Shown here piece after piece: positions 37,975 to 46,866 of a stretch of DNA of 64,000 nucleotides (position 1 is the first letter of the stretch; every line of letters begins with the position of its first letter). The stretch comes from Ruegeria lacuscaerulensis (GTDB lineage Bacteria > Pseudomonadota > Alphaproteobacteria > Rhodobacterales > Rhodobacteraceae), in assembly GCF_013033355.1 (NCBI RefSeq), contig NZ_WQDY01000001.1:372001-436000 (forward strand). Direction: 5' to 3'. The position numbers and the translations under genes are program-made. The notes under the pieces are model-generated. The model worked only from the letters and a program-made list of their open reading frames with translations. It was not told where the DNA came from and searched no databases.

Positions 37975-39230
37975 TGGCGGAGCAGCTTCCCCTAGATATC
38001 CCAGATGACCCCAAACTGGCGCAGAACATCACCCATTTCGCGCGGGCCCTGCGCAAGGCGGGATTGCCCATAGGTACGGGCCGTGTTGTCGATGCCATCC
38101 GCGCGGTGCAGGCTGCCGGGTTCTCGGAAAAGCAGGATTTCTACTGGACCCTGCACGCCTGTTTCGTGAACCGTCCCGAACATCGCACAGTGTTCGCGCA
38201 GGTCTTTCGCATGTATTGGCGCGACCCGCGGTATATGGAGCATATGATGGCCATGATGCTGCCTGCGATCCGTGGTGTTCAGGAAGACCGCAAGGCCGAC
38301 GCGGGCGAAAAGCGCGCGGCCGAGGCGCTGCTGGATGGTGTCGAACGCGATCAGCCAGAGACGCAAGACACGGGCGAAGAAACTGAGCTTGAGATCGACG
38401 CCTCACAAACCGCCTCGACCGAGGAACGCCTGCGCAGTCTGGATTTTGAACAGATGAGCACCGCCGAGATCGCTCAGGCCAAGCGCATATTGGCCCGTAT
38501 GACGCTACCCGTAAAACCAATCGAATCCCGGCGCGGTCAAGCCAGCCATGTTGGGCAAAGGATCGACCGCGCCCGCACCTTGCGCGCCGCCATGCGCCAG
38601 GGCGGAGAGTTGCACGAAATCGCCCGTCAGAAACCCCGAACCCGCTGGCCAAATCTGGTGGTGCTGTGTGATATCTCGGGCTCGATGAGCCAATACAGCC
38701 GTATTATCCTTCATTTTCTGCACTCGGTCTCGAACGCGAAGGGCGCGGGATGGGCCAAGGTTCACTCGTTCACTTTCGGGACGCGGCTGACCAATATCAC
38801 CCGCCACCTGCATCAGCGCGATGTGGACGCCGGTTTGGCCGCCGCTGGGGCGGAAGCGCAGGATTGGGAGGGCGGCACCCGCATCGGCGAATGCCTGCAC
38901 GCGTTCAACCGCGACTGGTCGCGGCGCGTCATGGGGCAGGGTGCGGTGGTTCTGCTGATCTCGGACGGATTGGACCGGGGCGAACCGCAAGCGCTGGGGA
39001 AAGAGATGGAGCGTCTGCACCTTTCCGCCCGCCGTCTGATCTGGCTGAACCCACTGCTGCGCTGGGACGGGTTTGCACCTAAGGCGCAGGGCGTGGCCGC
39101 GATGCTGCCGCATGTGGACAGCTTTCGGGCCGGGCATTCGATTGCCTCGCTCGAGGATCTGGCCGAGGTCATCTCGAAACCCGATGACATGGGTGAGAAA
39201 GCGCGGCTGATGACCGCGCTTTCGAGTTAG
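37974..39230 (+). CDS. coxE: CoxE-like von Willebrand factor A domain protein
   Basis: About 418 residues. The N-terminal part (LARALRKAGLPIGTGRVVDAI near 21) is typical of the VWA-containing CoxE family. A basic linker follows, and the VWA domain starts near residue 225 with the MIDAS motif CDISGSMSQYSR and continues to WEGGTRIGE near 300 and LLISDGLDRG near 330. It partners the AAA+ CoxD in metal-centre maturation. GTG at 37971 overlaps the previous stop; ATG at 37974 is one codon later and preferred. Confidence 0.85.
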   Translation: MAEQLPLDIPDDPKLAQNITHFARALRKAGLPIGTGRVVDAIRAVQAAGFSEKQDFYWTLHACFVNRPEHRTVFAQVFRMYWRDPRYMEHMMAMMLPAIRGVQEDRKADAGEKRAAEALLDGVERDQPETQDTGEETELEIDASQTASTEERLRSLDFEQMSTAEIAQAKRILARMTLPVKPIESRRGQASHVGQRIDRARTLRAAMRQGGELHEIARQKPRTRWPNLVVLCDISGSMSQYSRIILHFLHSVSNAKGAGWAKVHSFTFGTRLTNITRHLHQRDVDAGLAAAGAEAQDWEGGTRIGECLHAFNRDWSRRVMGQGAVVLLISDGLDRGEPQALGKEMERLHLSARRLIWLNPLLRWDGFAPKAQGVAAMLPHVDSFRAGHSIASLEDLAEVISKPDDMGEKARLMTALSS

Positions 39231-39232
39231 GG

Positions 39233-39733
39233 TTAACTCAGCTGTTCTTCATTGCACTTGCGGGCCATTTCCATGGCCTTGTAGGTGCCAGTCAGATCCA
39301 CGGTGAAGGCAAATTCCTTCTCGGGGAAGACAAGCATCACCTTTTGCTTGGCAATGTCTTCAGCGAATTGGGGATCATTGGACAGAACGTAACCGCCCGA
39401 ATACCCCTTGGTGATGTTGCCCTTCATGCCGGTGGCTTCACCGATATAGAGGTTGTCGCCCAGCAGAATTGCCACAGCCTCGGTATCGCCGCGCTTGATG
39501 TCGGTTTTTTCTTTGGTGAAGACGCCCACATAGCCAACGCCGCGATCTTCGGTTAGCCCCATCTGAACCACGTTTTCGGAGTCATCTATAGCCTCAATCA
39601 GGCAGGATTTTTTGTCCTGATCAATGAATACCTTCCAGCCCTCGACCTCGCCATAGCGCAGGAATGTATCTGCACTGACTGCCGTGGATGCCAAAAGTCC
39701 GATTGCTGTTCCGAGTGCAAAAATGCGTTTCAA
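39233..39733 (-). CDS. Secreted protein, weakly IalB-like, with TTG start
   Basis: 166 residues from a TTG start at 39733 with GGGAGA eight bases upstream, giving a clean signal peptide (KRIFALGTAIGLLASTAVSA, cleavage near residue 21). ATG starts further upstream would bury this signal behind a hydrophilic leader. The mature protein has few cysteines (one near 45, one near the C-terminus in ARKCNEE), recalling invasion-associated locus B domains, but similarity is weak. It stands opposite to the cox accessory genes, splitting coxE from the xdhC-like gene. Confidence 0.7.
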   Translation of the reverse strand: MKRIFALGTAIGLLASTAVSADTFLRYGEVEGWKVFIDQDKKSCLIEAIDDSENVVQMGLTEDRGVGYVGVFTKEKTDIKRGDTEAVAILLGDNLYIGEATGMKGNITKGYSGGYVLSNDPQFAEDIAKQKVMLVFPEKEFAFTVDLTGTYKAMEMARKCNEEQLS

Positions 39734-39957
39734 CTCTTTGTCTCCCTTGTGAAAATTAAATATGCGCATACTGGAATGCAGCAGATGTATGTGTAGGCTA
39801 GAATCTGCTCTGTAGACAATCAATGCTTTGCAGAAAATGGTAAAAACTCAGCCAATTCGCGCCGAAGCCTGACTGCGGCGTCTGACCTTAAAGTCGGGGT
39901 TCCTTTTCATCTGGCCAAACCTGCCTATGTTGGGTCAAAGCACTATGGGAGGGCGCA

Positions 39958-40926
39958 ATGGACAGATTCGACAACAGCCCAGAAACTGCGCTGCGCTGGT
40001 TCAGCAATGGCAAAAAGGCCGCGCTCGCCACCGTGGTTGAGACTTGGGGAAGCGCCCCGCGCCGTGTAGGCGCGCAGTTGGTCATTGGCGGCGATGGTCG
40101 GATCGAAGGCTCGGTTTCGGGCGGTTGTGTCGAAGGCGCTGTGATCGTCGAAGCGCTTGAGGCCATAGATGAAGGCGAAGCACGTCTGTTGGAATTTGGT
40201 GTCAGCGACGAAGATGCGTTTGCCGTTGGTCTGGCCTGTGGAGGGACGATCCGGGTGCTGGTCGAGCCCATCGGAAGCGTTCTGCCCGAACCCATGCTTC
40301 GTGATCTGGTCGAGGCGCGGGCCGCGCGAGTACCACTCGCCTATGAGGTCAATGTCGAGACCGGCCACCGCGCGCTGCGTCGCAACGCGTATGCCGACCG
40401 GCTGCGCATGGATCGCTCAGGGTTCGAAGAGGACGGCAAGACCTTTGTGGCTGTTCACAACCCACCTTTGCGCCTGATTGTCGTGGGTGCAGTTCATATT
40501 GCGCAGGCGCTGGTGCCGATGGCACGGATTGCAGGGTATGACCCCGCGATTATAGACCCACGGGATGCTTTTGCGTCCAGCGCCCGTTTTCCGGGTGAAA
40601 ACATACTGACCGATTGGCCGGATGAGGCTGTTGCCAAGCTGGGTCTGGATTCGCGTACCGCTGTGGTGTTGTTGACCCACGACCCCAAGCTGGACGACCC
40701 GGCACTGGAATCAGCGTTGGCCGCCGGGGTGTTTTACATTGGTGCTCTGGGCTCGACCCGGACCCATGCCAAACGCGTGGCTCGTATGACCGAGGCCGGG
40801 TTCACCGAAGATCAGATTGCCCGCATTCATGGTCCGGTTGGTCTGGATATCGGGGCTGCCGATCCGTCCGAAATTGCAGTCGCCATATTGGCACAGATGA
40901 CCGCCGTGTTACGAGGCAAAGCGTGA
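39958..40926 (+). CDS. coxF: XdhC/CoxF family molybdenum cofactor maturation protein
   Basis: 322 residues. The N-terminal domain has ATVVETWGSAPRRVGAQLVI near residue 25 and cysteines in SGGCVEGA near 60 and GLACGGTI near 96. The C-terminal NAD-like Rossmann domain starts LIVVGAVHIAQAL near 180. XdhC proteins bind molybdenum cofactor and help load sulfurated cofactor into xanthine dehydrogenase-type enzymes. The coupled molybdopterin-binding gene and downstream coxSLM genes place it in CO dehydrogenase-type maturation. Confidence 0.88.
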   Translation: MDRFDNSPETALRWFSNGKKAALATVVETWGSAPRRVGAQLVIGGDGRIEGSVSGGCVEGAVIVEALEAIDEGEARLLEFGVSDEDAFAVGLACGGTIRVLVEPIGSVLPEPMLRDLVEARAARVPLAYEVNVETGHRALRRNAYADRLRMDRSGFEEDGKTFVAVHNPPLRLIVVGAVHIAQALVPMARIAGYDPAIIDPRDAFASSARFPGENILTDWPDEAVAKLGLDSRTAVVLLTHDPKLDDPALESALAAGVFYIGALGSTRTHAKRVARMTEAGFTEDQIARIHGPVGLDIGAADPSEIAVAILAQMTAVLRGKA

Positions 40927-41924
40927 AGTTCGGTCCTGTCCCCATTGCCGAGGCCGTCGGCACGATCCTAGCCCATTCGATCAAGGTCGGTGACCGTAAG
41001 CTGCGCAAAGGCATCGCGCTGAAGGCAGACCACATCGAAGACCTGACCGAGGCTGGCTTTGGCTCCGTCACTGTCGCGCGACTTGAACCGGGTGACTGTC
41101 ACGAGGATGAGGCCGCCCAGATGCTGGCTGCCGCTCTGGCTCCGAACCCAACCGAGGCGGGTTTACGCGTGACCCAACCTTTTACCGGTCGCGTGAATCT
41201 GCTGGCGGATGGACCGGGCGTCGCCGTGCTGGATGTTGAGGCGTTGGAGGCCTTCAATCGCGTCAACCCGATGATCACCGTGGCGACTGTTCCGCAATAC
41301 CAGCAGATGGGCGAAGGCGGCATGGTGGCGACGATCAAGGTTATCTCTTATGCCGTGCCCGGAGGCGATGTGATGCACGCGGCACGTCTGGCGCAGGCAT
41401 CGATCCGTATGGTCTCGCCGATCCACAAAACTGCGGGTCTAGTGGTGACTGATATTCCCGGCGGCCCGTCGAATGACAAAGGGATTGCCGCGATCAGGGG
41501 GCGTGTCGAAGCCTTGGGGATGGAACTGTCAGACGTTCGGATCGTCCCGCATCAGGCGGAACCTTTGTCCTCGGCTGTGTCCGACGCTGAGGGGGATATC
41601 GTCATGATCCTGACCGGCTCGGCCACGTCTGACGTGTACGACGTGGCACCCGAGGCGGTACGCGCCGCCGGAGGGCAAGTGGACCGGTTCGGAATGCCGG
41701 TCGATCCGGGCAACCTTCTATTTCTCGGAGCGCTTGGCGAGCGGCCCGTGATTGGCTTGCCGGGCTGCGCGCGTTCACCTGCACTGAACGGGGCCGATTG
41801 GGTTTTGTCCCGCGTGGCCTGCGGGATCGAAACAACGGGGCTCGACATCGCAGGGATGGGTGTCGGTGGGTTACTGAAAGAGATCCCGACACGCCCGCAG
41901 CCCCGGTCTTCGCGAAAGCCCTGA
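40923..41924 (+). CDS. Molybdopterin-binding (MoeA/MogA-like) protein
   Basis: 333 residues, translationally coupled to the xdhC-like gene (GTGA overlap). The N-terminal GPVPIAEAVGTILAHSIKVG resembles the MoeA substrate region. The middle part has VTDIPGGPSNDKGIAA and MILTGSATSDVYD of the MoCF-binding fold (about 170-230), ending in GLPGCARSPALNGADW near 280. Such proteins often carry a fused MobA-like nucleotidyltransferase; none is present here. It should bind molybdenum cofactor or its precursor for the cox enzyme. Confidence 0.8.
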   Translation: MKFGPVPIAEAVGTILAHSIKVGDRKLRKGIALKADHIEDLTEAGFGSVTVARLEPGDCHEDEAAQMLAAALAPNPTEAGLRVTQPFTGRVNLLADGPGVAVLDVEALEAFNRVNPMITVATVPQYQQMGEGGMVATIKVISYAVPGGDVMHAARLAQASIRMVSPIHKTAGLVVTDIPGGPSNDKGIAAIRGRVEALGMELSDVRIVPHQAEPLSSAVSDAEGDIVMILTGSATSDVYDVAPEAVRAAGGQVDRFGMPVDPGNLLFLGALGERPVIGLPGCARSPALNGADWVLSRVACGIETTGLDIAGMGVGGLLKEIPTRPQPRSSRKP

Positions 41925-42033
41925 TGCGGTGGGCTTTCCCGACAATCCTCTGAACCGTCTCAGATTTTTGTTCTCAAATGAAAACCCGCGTGTTTAACTC
42001 GACCCGAGAACCAATATGAAACGGGAGGATTTC

Positions 42034-42519
42034 ATGGCACAGGTTTCGATGACTGTGAACGGCGTAGCTGTGAGCGGTGATGTTGAGGGTCGGACGTTAT
42101 TGTCTGGATTTTTGCGTGATCATTTGGGGATGACCGGGACGCATGTTGGGTGTGACACGGCGCAATGTGGTGCTTGTGTTGTGCATGTTGATGGTCAGGC
42201 TGTGAAGTCGTGCAACATGCTTGCGCTTGAGGCGGACGGGTCTGAGGTTGGTACGATTGAAGGTCAGGCGACTGCGGATGGGTCTTTGAACACCATTCAG
42301 CAGGCGTTTCAGGATCATCACGGTCTTCAGTGCGGGTTCTGCACGCCTGGCATGGTGATGAGTGCGGCGGCCTTGCTGAAGGACAATCCGCGCCCGACCG
42401 AGGCCGAGATCCGGCATTATCTGGAAGGCAACCTGTGCCGGTGCACGGGCTATCATAACATCGTCAAGGCGATCATGGCCGCATCGGGTCAGGACGTCGG
42501 CAGCATCGCTGCGGAATAA
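42034..42519 (+). CDS. coxS: Carbon monoxide dehydrogenase-type small subunit (2 x 2Fe-2S)
   Basis: 161 residues. Two 2Fe-2S clusters are formed by C40, C45, C48, C60 ([10 protein letters not shown]) and C100, C103, C134, C136 (QCGFCTPG and LCRCTGYHN). It relays electrons from the molybdenum subunit to FAD. The start at 42034 ([10 protein letters not shown]) is chosen for the GGGAGG just upstream; an ATG six codons earlier overlaps that site. Order S-L-M is typical of form II clusters. The first half is notably rich in G and T on the coding strand. Confidence 0.9.
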   Translation: MAQVSMTVNGVAVSGDVEGRTLLSGFLRDHLGMTGTHVGCDTAQCGACVVHVDGQAVKSCNMLALEADGSEVGTIEGQATADGSLNTIQQAFQDHHGLQCGFCTPGMVMSAAALLKDNPRPTEAEIRHYLEGNLCRCTGYHNIVKAIMAASGQDVGSIAAE

Positions 42520-42594
42520 ACGCCACTGCGGGCCTGTAGCGCCCGTGGAAGGACAAGGATGCGTTAGCATCCGTTTATGGGAGGAGAACAAGCA

Positions 42595-44955
42595 ATGCCC
42601 AAAGACAGTGGCATCGGAGCCAGTTCCAAGCGGCGCGAGGACGTGCGCTTTCTGACCGGAGCGGGCAATTACACCGACGACATCAACGTGGCCGGACAGG
42701 CCTATGTGTATTTCCTGCGCTCGGATATCGCGCATGGCCGGATCACCAGCATTGACACTTCGGCGGCCGAGGCGATGCCCGGTGTGGTCAAGGTGTTCAC
42801 CGGCAAGGATTTCGAAGGGGTGGGCGGCATCCCCTGCGGCTGGGAGGTGACGGACAAGCATGGCGCGCCCATGCAGGAACCGGCGCACCCCATTCTGGCA
42901 CAGGGTAAAGTGCGCCATGTGGGTGATCCCATCGCGGCCGTGGTGGCTGACAGCCTGGAACAGGCGCGCGATGCCGCCGAGGCGATCGATCTGGATATCG
43001 AAGAACTGCCCGCCGTGATCGACATGAAGGCCGCCGCGCAGGATGGTGCAACGCTGGTCCATGACGATCTGAAGAACAACATCTGCTATGACTGGCAGCT
43101 GGGCGAGGCGGATGACGCCAAGGTCAACGAGGTCTTCGCCAATGCGGCGCATGTGACAACGCTGGATCTTGTGAACAACCGTCTGGTTGCCAACCCGATG
43201 GAGCCGCGCGTGGCGGTGGCGGAATACAGTCGCGGGACCGAGGACTATACGCTCTATACCACCTCGCAGAACCCGCATGTGATCCGCCTGCTGATGTGCG
43301 CCTTTGTGCTGGGCCTGCCCGAGCATAAGGTCCGCGTGGTGGCCCCGGATGTGGGCGGCGGCTTTGGCACCAAAATCTTCCACTATGCGGAAGAGGCGTT
43401 CGTGACCTTTGCCGCCAAGGCCTGCAACCGTCCCGTCAAATGGTCGGCCAGCCGGTCCGAGGCATTCATGTCCGATGCCCATGGCCGCGACCATGTCAGC
43501 AAGATCGAGCTGGCGTTGGATGCGGACAATAACTTTGTCGGTCTGCGCACCAACACCTATGCGAACCTTGGCGCCTATCTGTCGACCTTCTCAAGTTCCG
43601 TGCCCACATGGCTGCACGGCACGCTGATGGCGGGCAATTACAAGACGCCGGTCATTCAGGTGAACGTGAAGGCAATGTTCACCAACACGGTGCCGGTGGA
43701 TGCCTATCGCGGTGCTGGCCGGCCCGAAGCGACCTATCAGCTGGAGCGCGTCGTCGACAAAGCCGCGCGCGAGCTGGGTGTCGATCCGATTGCCTTGCGC
43801 CGTCAGAACTTCATCACCCAGTTCCCCTATGACACGCCGGTCGCTCTGACCTATGACACTGGCGATTACCACGGGACCATGGACAAGCTTGAGGCCGCCG
43901 CCGATCTGGCCGGCTTTGCCGCGCGGCGTGCGGAAAGCGAGGCCAAGGGCAAGCTGCGCGGTCTGGGCATCAACTGCTATATCGAGGCCTGTGGTATTGC
44001 GCCGTCGAACATCGTTGGCATGCTGGGGGCGCGTGCGGGTCTCTATGATGCGGCGACCGTGCGGGTGAATGCCACCGGCTCGATCAGTGTCATGGTGGGT
44101 GCGCACAGCCACGGGCAGGGGCATGAGACCGCCTTTCCACAGGTTGTGGCCGACATGATCGGCATCGACGAGTCGATGGTCGAGATCGTGCATGGCGACA
44201 CCTCGAAGATCCCGTTTGGGATGGGCACCTATGGCTCGCGTTCGCTGGCGGTCTGTGGCTCGGCCATGGTCAAGGCCACCGAGAAGGTGATCGACAAGGC
44301 CAAGAAGATCGCCGCCCACCTGCTGGAGGCCTCCGAGGCCGATATCGAGCTGAAAGACGGTCAGTTCAGCGTCGCGGGCACCGACAAGTCAGTGGCCTGG
44401 GGCGATGTGACCCTGACGGCCTATGTGCCGCATAACTACCCGCTGGAGGTCGAGCCCGGGCTGGAGGAGACCGCGTTTTACGACCCGGCCAACTTTACCT
44501 TCCCCTCGGGCGCCTATGCCTGCGAGGTCGAGCTGGACCCCGAGACCGGCAAGGTCAGTATCGAGGCCTTCACCGCCGCCGATGACTTTGGCAATATCGT
44601 CAACCCGATGATCGTGGATGGTCAGGTGCATGGCGGTATCGGTCAGGGTATCGGTCAGGCGCTACTGGAGAACTGCGCCTATGATGAGAATGGCCAGCTG
44701 CTGAGCGCGTCCTTCATGGATTACGCCATGCCCCGCGCCGATGACGTGCCCTTCTACGGCGTCGATCATTCCAGCCAGACGCCCTGCACGCATAACCCGC
44801 TGGGGGTGAAGGGCTGTGGTGAGGCTGGGGCTATTGGCTCACCCCCTGCGGTGGTCAATGCGGTTCTGGATGCGATGAACTCGGGCGGCAAAGCGGTGGA
44901 TCACATCGACATGCCGGTGAGCCCGTCGCGCGTTTGGGCGGCGATGAACAGCTGA
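42595..44955 (+). CDS. coxL: Form II carbon monoxide dehydrogenase-type large subunit
   Basis: 786 residues, molybdenum-containing. Signature AYRGAGR at about residues 370-376 marks the form II class; form I has AYXCSFR with the copper-ligating cysteine. Cofactor-contact motifs include [10 protein letters not shown] near 257, and the catalytic glutamate lies in GCGEAGAIG at about residue 743. Form II enzymes have not clearly been shown to oxidise CO in isolates lacking form I, so the real substrate could be another aldehyde or heterocycle. ATG at 42595 with GGGAGGAG about ten bases upstream. Confidence 0.9.
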   Translation: MPKDSGIGASSKRREDVRFLTGAGNYTDDINVAGQAYVYFLRSDIAHGRITSIDTSAAEAMPGVVKVFTGKDFEGVGGIPCGWEVTDKHGAPMQEPAHPILAQGKVRHVGDPIAAVVADSLEQARDAAEAIDLDIEELPAVIDMKAAAQDGATLVHDDLKNNICYDWQLGEADDAKVNEVFANAAHVTTLDLVNNRLVANPMEPRVAVAEYSRGTEDYTLYTTSQNPHVIRLLMCAFVLGLPEHKVRVVAPDVGGGFGTKIFHYAEEAFVTFAAKACNRPVKWSASRSEAFMSDAHGRDHVSKIELALDADNNFVGLRTNTYANLGAYLSTFSSSVPTWLHGTLMAGNYKTPVIQVNVKAMFTNTVPVDAYRGAGRPEATYQLERVVDKAARELGVDPIALRRQNFITQFPYDTPVALTYDTGDYHGTMDKLEAAADLAGFAARRAESEAKGKLRGLGINCYIEACGIAPSNIVGMLGARAGLYDAATVRVNATGSISVMVGAHSHGQGHETAFPQVVADMIGIDESMVEIVHGDTSKIPFGMGTYGSRSLAVCGSAMVKATEKVIDKAKKIAAHLLEASEADIELKDGQFSVAGTDKSVAWGDVTLTAYVPHNYPLEVEPGLEETAFYDPANFTFPSGAYACEVELDPETGKVSIEAFTAADDFGNIVNPMIVDGQVHGGIGQGIGQALLENCAYDENGQLLSASFMDYAMPRADDVPFYGVDHSSQTPCTHNPLGVKGCGEAGAIGSPPAVVNAVLDAMNSGGKAVDHIDMPVSPSRVWAAMNS

Positions 44956-44968
44956 GAGGTTGGGGTAG

Positions 44969-45027
44969 CTGGGGGCTCTGCCCCCAGACCCCCGAGGTAT
45001 TTATAGCCAGATGAAGAGCGGATCTGT
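44969..45027. repeat. Dispersed GC-rich intergenic repeat between coxL and coxM
   Basis: A hairpin CTGGGGGC-TCT-GCCCCCAG (44969-44987) is followed by ACCCCCGAGGTATTT and CCAGATGAAGA. I recall nearly the same element scattered in many Roseobacter genomes. Only one copy is seen in this window. It separates coxL from coxM and may act as an RNA hairpin. Confidence 0.6.
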
Positions 45028-45050
45028 GTTCTTCGGAAAGGAAAAGCGGA

Positions 45051-45842
45051 ATGTATAATTTCGAGTTTGAGAAGCCCTCGACCATCGCCGATGCGGTGGC
45101 TGCGTTGGGGGCTGAGGATGCGCAGGCGTTGGGAGGTGGTCAGACACTGATCCCGACGTTGAAGCAGCGGTTGGCGGCGCCCTCGGCGCTGGTGTCGCTG
45201 AGCGGGATTGCCGAGATGCAAGGGGTTTGCATCGAGGATGATGGCTCGGTCGCTATCGGTGGAGCGACGACCCACGCCACGGTGGCGCGCGAGGCGGCGG
45301 CAAGCTATCCGGCGCTGGCAGCATTGGCCGGTCAGATCGGGGACCCGGCAGTGCGCAATCGCGGCACAATTGGTGGGTCGGTGGCCAACAATGATCCGGC
45401 GGCCTGTTATCCGGCAGGGGTGTTGGGTTCGGGCGCGACCGTTGTGACCAATACGCGGCAGATTGCGGCGGATGATTTCTTTCAGGGCATGTTCACCACC
45501 GCGCTGGACGAGGGTGAGATCATCACCCAGATCCGCTTCCCGGTGCCGCAGGCCGCAAGCTATCAGAAGTTCCTGCAGCCGGCCTCGCGCTTTGCGTTGG
45601 TGGGGGTCTACCTGGCACGGTTCGCGGATGGTGTCCGCGTCGCCGTGACCGGCGCCAGCGAAGATGGTGTATTCCGCTGGTCCGAGGCCGAGGAAGCCCT
45701 GACCAAAGAGTTCCGCGCCGACGCCCTGATGGGTCTCAAGGTGAACCCAATGAACATGATCGGCGATCTGCATGGCAGCAAAGACTATCGCGCACATCTG
45801 GTCAGCGTCATGACCAAACGCGCAGTCCAAGCCTGTAGCTAA
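45051..45842 (+). CDS. coxM: Carbon monoxide dehydrogenase-type FAD subunit
   Basis: 263 residues, slightly shorter than form I CoxM (about 288). FAD-binding motifs are ALGGGQTLIPTLKQRLA near residue 29, SVAIGGATTHATVAR near 68 and RNRGTIGGSVANNDPAACYP near 100, the pyrophosphate-binding segment. It takes electrons from CoxS to the quinone pool or cytochrome. GGAAAGGAA precedes the ATG. A good terminator follows, ending the cox unit. Confidence 0.92.
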   Translation: MYNFEFEKPSTIADAVAALGAEDAQALGGGQTLIPTLKQRLAAPSALVSLSGIAEMQGVCIEDDGSVAIGGATTHATVAREAAASYPALAALAGQIGDPAVRNRGTIGGSVANNDPAACYPAGVLGSGATVVTNTRQIAADDFFQGMFTTALDEGEIITQIRFPVPQAASYQKFLQPASRFALVGVYLARFADGVRVAVTGASEDGVFRWSEAEEALTKEFRADALMGLKVNPMNMIGDLHGSKDYRAHLVSVMTKRAVQACS

Positions 45843-45849
45843 ATCAAAC

Positions 45850-45879
45850 GTCAGCCCTGAAAAAAACAGGGCTGACTTT
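45850..45879 (+). terminator. Terminator after coxM
   Basis: GTCAGCCCTG-A7-CAGGGCTGAC gives a perfect 10-bp stem (45850-45876) followed by TTT. It overlaps the stop of the convergent RpiR gene and could serve both. Confidence 0.75.
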
Positions 45880-46777
45880 AGGATCGACGAAGTCGCGGGA
45901 GTTTGGACGGTTGCCAATACGCGCCGGTATCTTCGCGCGCTTTTTGGTAGCGCTCGACTCTTTTGCGCGCATCTTCGCCACCGGTTTCAAATAGATGCCC
46001 CAAAAGGCAATCCAGAACCGCCGTAGCACCCGCGAAGTTGGAAAAATGATGCCGAGATCGGGTGCTGACCTGAAAAACAACGTCAGGTTCGATGCCTGGG
46101 GCGATCACGTCGCTTTCGGAAATCAAAATGACCTTCAGCCCCCTTTGTGTTGCAAAGCGCATCGCCGCGATTGTTTCGGCGGAATAGGGATGAAACGTGA
46201 TGGCGATCAGGCAGTCCCGATCATTCGAGTCCAACAGGTCATCGATGACGGAACCCGAATGTCGCGGAGCAAGCTGTATGCCAGGATGCGCCATGCGACC
46301 CGCGTATGAAAAATAGTAGGCTAAGGCATGGCTTGCCCGAGTTGCTGTCACAAAACATCTGTTTGATTCGGTGATGTAGTGAATGGCTTTTGAAACCTTC
46401 GCAGGCTGCATAAGTCTCAGAGAGCGGGTCACGACATTCAATGAATTGTGCGCGAACTTCGCTTGTGTCCGATCCAGTTCACTTCCGGACTCTGTGGTGT
46501 CCAGCCACTCTTGGCCCAGCTGGGATTCTTGGTCGGTGACCAGAGTTTTGCGGAAGGGTGTGCGGAACGCTTCAAAGCCGTCATACCCCATGCGCTGAGC
46601 CAACCGAACCAAGACGTTTGGGCTGACACCGATATTACTGGCCGTAATCCTAATAGAGGCCAACGCGAAGTCGCCGGGGTGATCGATAATATACTTAGCC
46701 GCCGCCTGAAGGCCCGGTGGCATTGATGAGATGTCGTCTCGCAGCTTGTGCGTAATTTGGGTCGGTGTATCTGGCAT
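45878..46777 (-). CDS. MurR/RpiR family transcriptional regulator
   Basis: 299 residues. An N-terminal HTH of the RpiR type (about 18-75: AAKYIIDHPGDFALASIRITA, SPNVLVRLAQRMGYDGFEAF) is followed by a SIS domain (about 125-260) with IAITFHPYSAETIAAMRFA. SIS domains usually bind phosphosugars, but this branch often controls amino-acid or taurine catabolism. It diverges from a BKACE-aminotransferase pair, its likely targets. Start at 46777 (MPDTPTQ) preferred; ATG at 46792 also in frame. Confidence 0.87.
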   Translation of the reverse strand: MPDTPTQITHKLRDDISSMPPGLQAAAKYIIDHPGDFALASIRITASNIGVSPNVLVRLAQRMGYDGFEAFRTPFRKTLVTDQESQLGQEWLDTTESGSELDRTQAKFAHNSLNVVTRSLRLMQPAKVSKAIHYITESNRCFVTATRASHALAYYFSYAGRMAHPGIQLAPRHSGSVIDDLLDSNDRDCLIAITFHPYSAETIAAMRFATQRGLKVILISESDVIAPGIEPDVVFQVSTRSRHHFSNFAGATAVLDCLLGHLFETGGEDARKRVERYQKAREDTGAYWQPSKLPRLRRS

Positions 46778-46782
46778 AGTGT

Positions 46783-46824
46783 AAAAAAACATTTGTTATG
46801 AAAATTGTAAATTAAAAACATGTT
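46783..46824. promoter_or_regulatory. AT-rich divergent promoter/operator candidate
   Basis: An AT-rich island containing repeated AAAAACAT/AAAACATG blocks (about 46784-46792 and 46816-46824) between the RpiR gene and the BKACE gene in otherwise GC-rich DNA. It is the natural place for the divergent promoters and an RpiR operator. No exact motif is claimed. Confidence 0.4.
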
Positions 46825-46866
46825 CGCACACAGCTAGAGTGAGCCCAAGCAATCAAGGCCGCATCG

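Noticed and set aside
42097..43494. 465-codon minus-strand open frame over coxS/coxL
   Set aside because: Antisense shadow of highly biased GC-rich genes; no recognisable domain, low-complexity His/Arg content.
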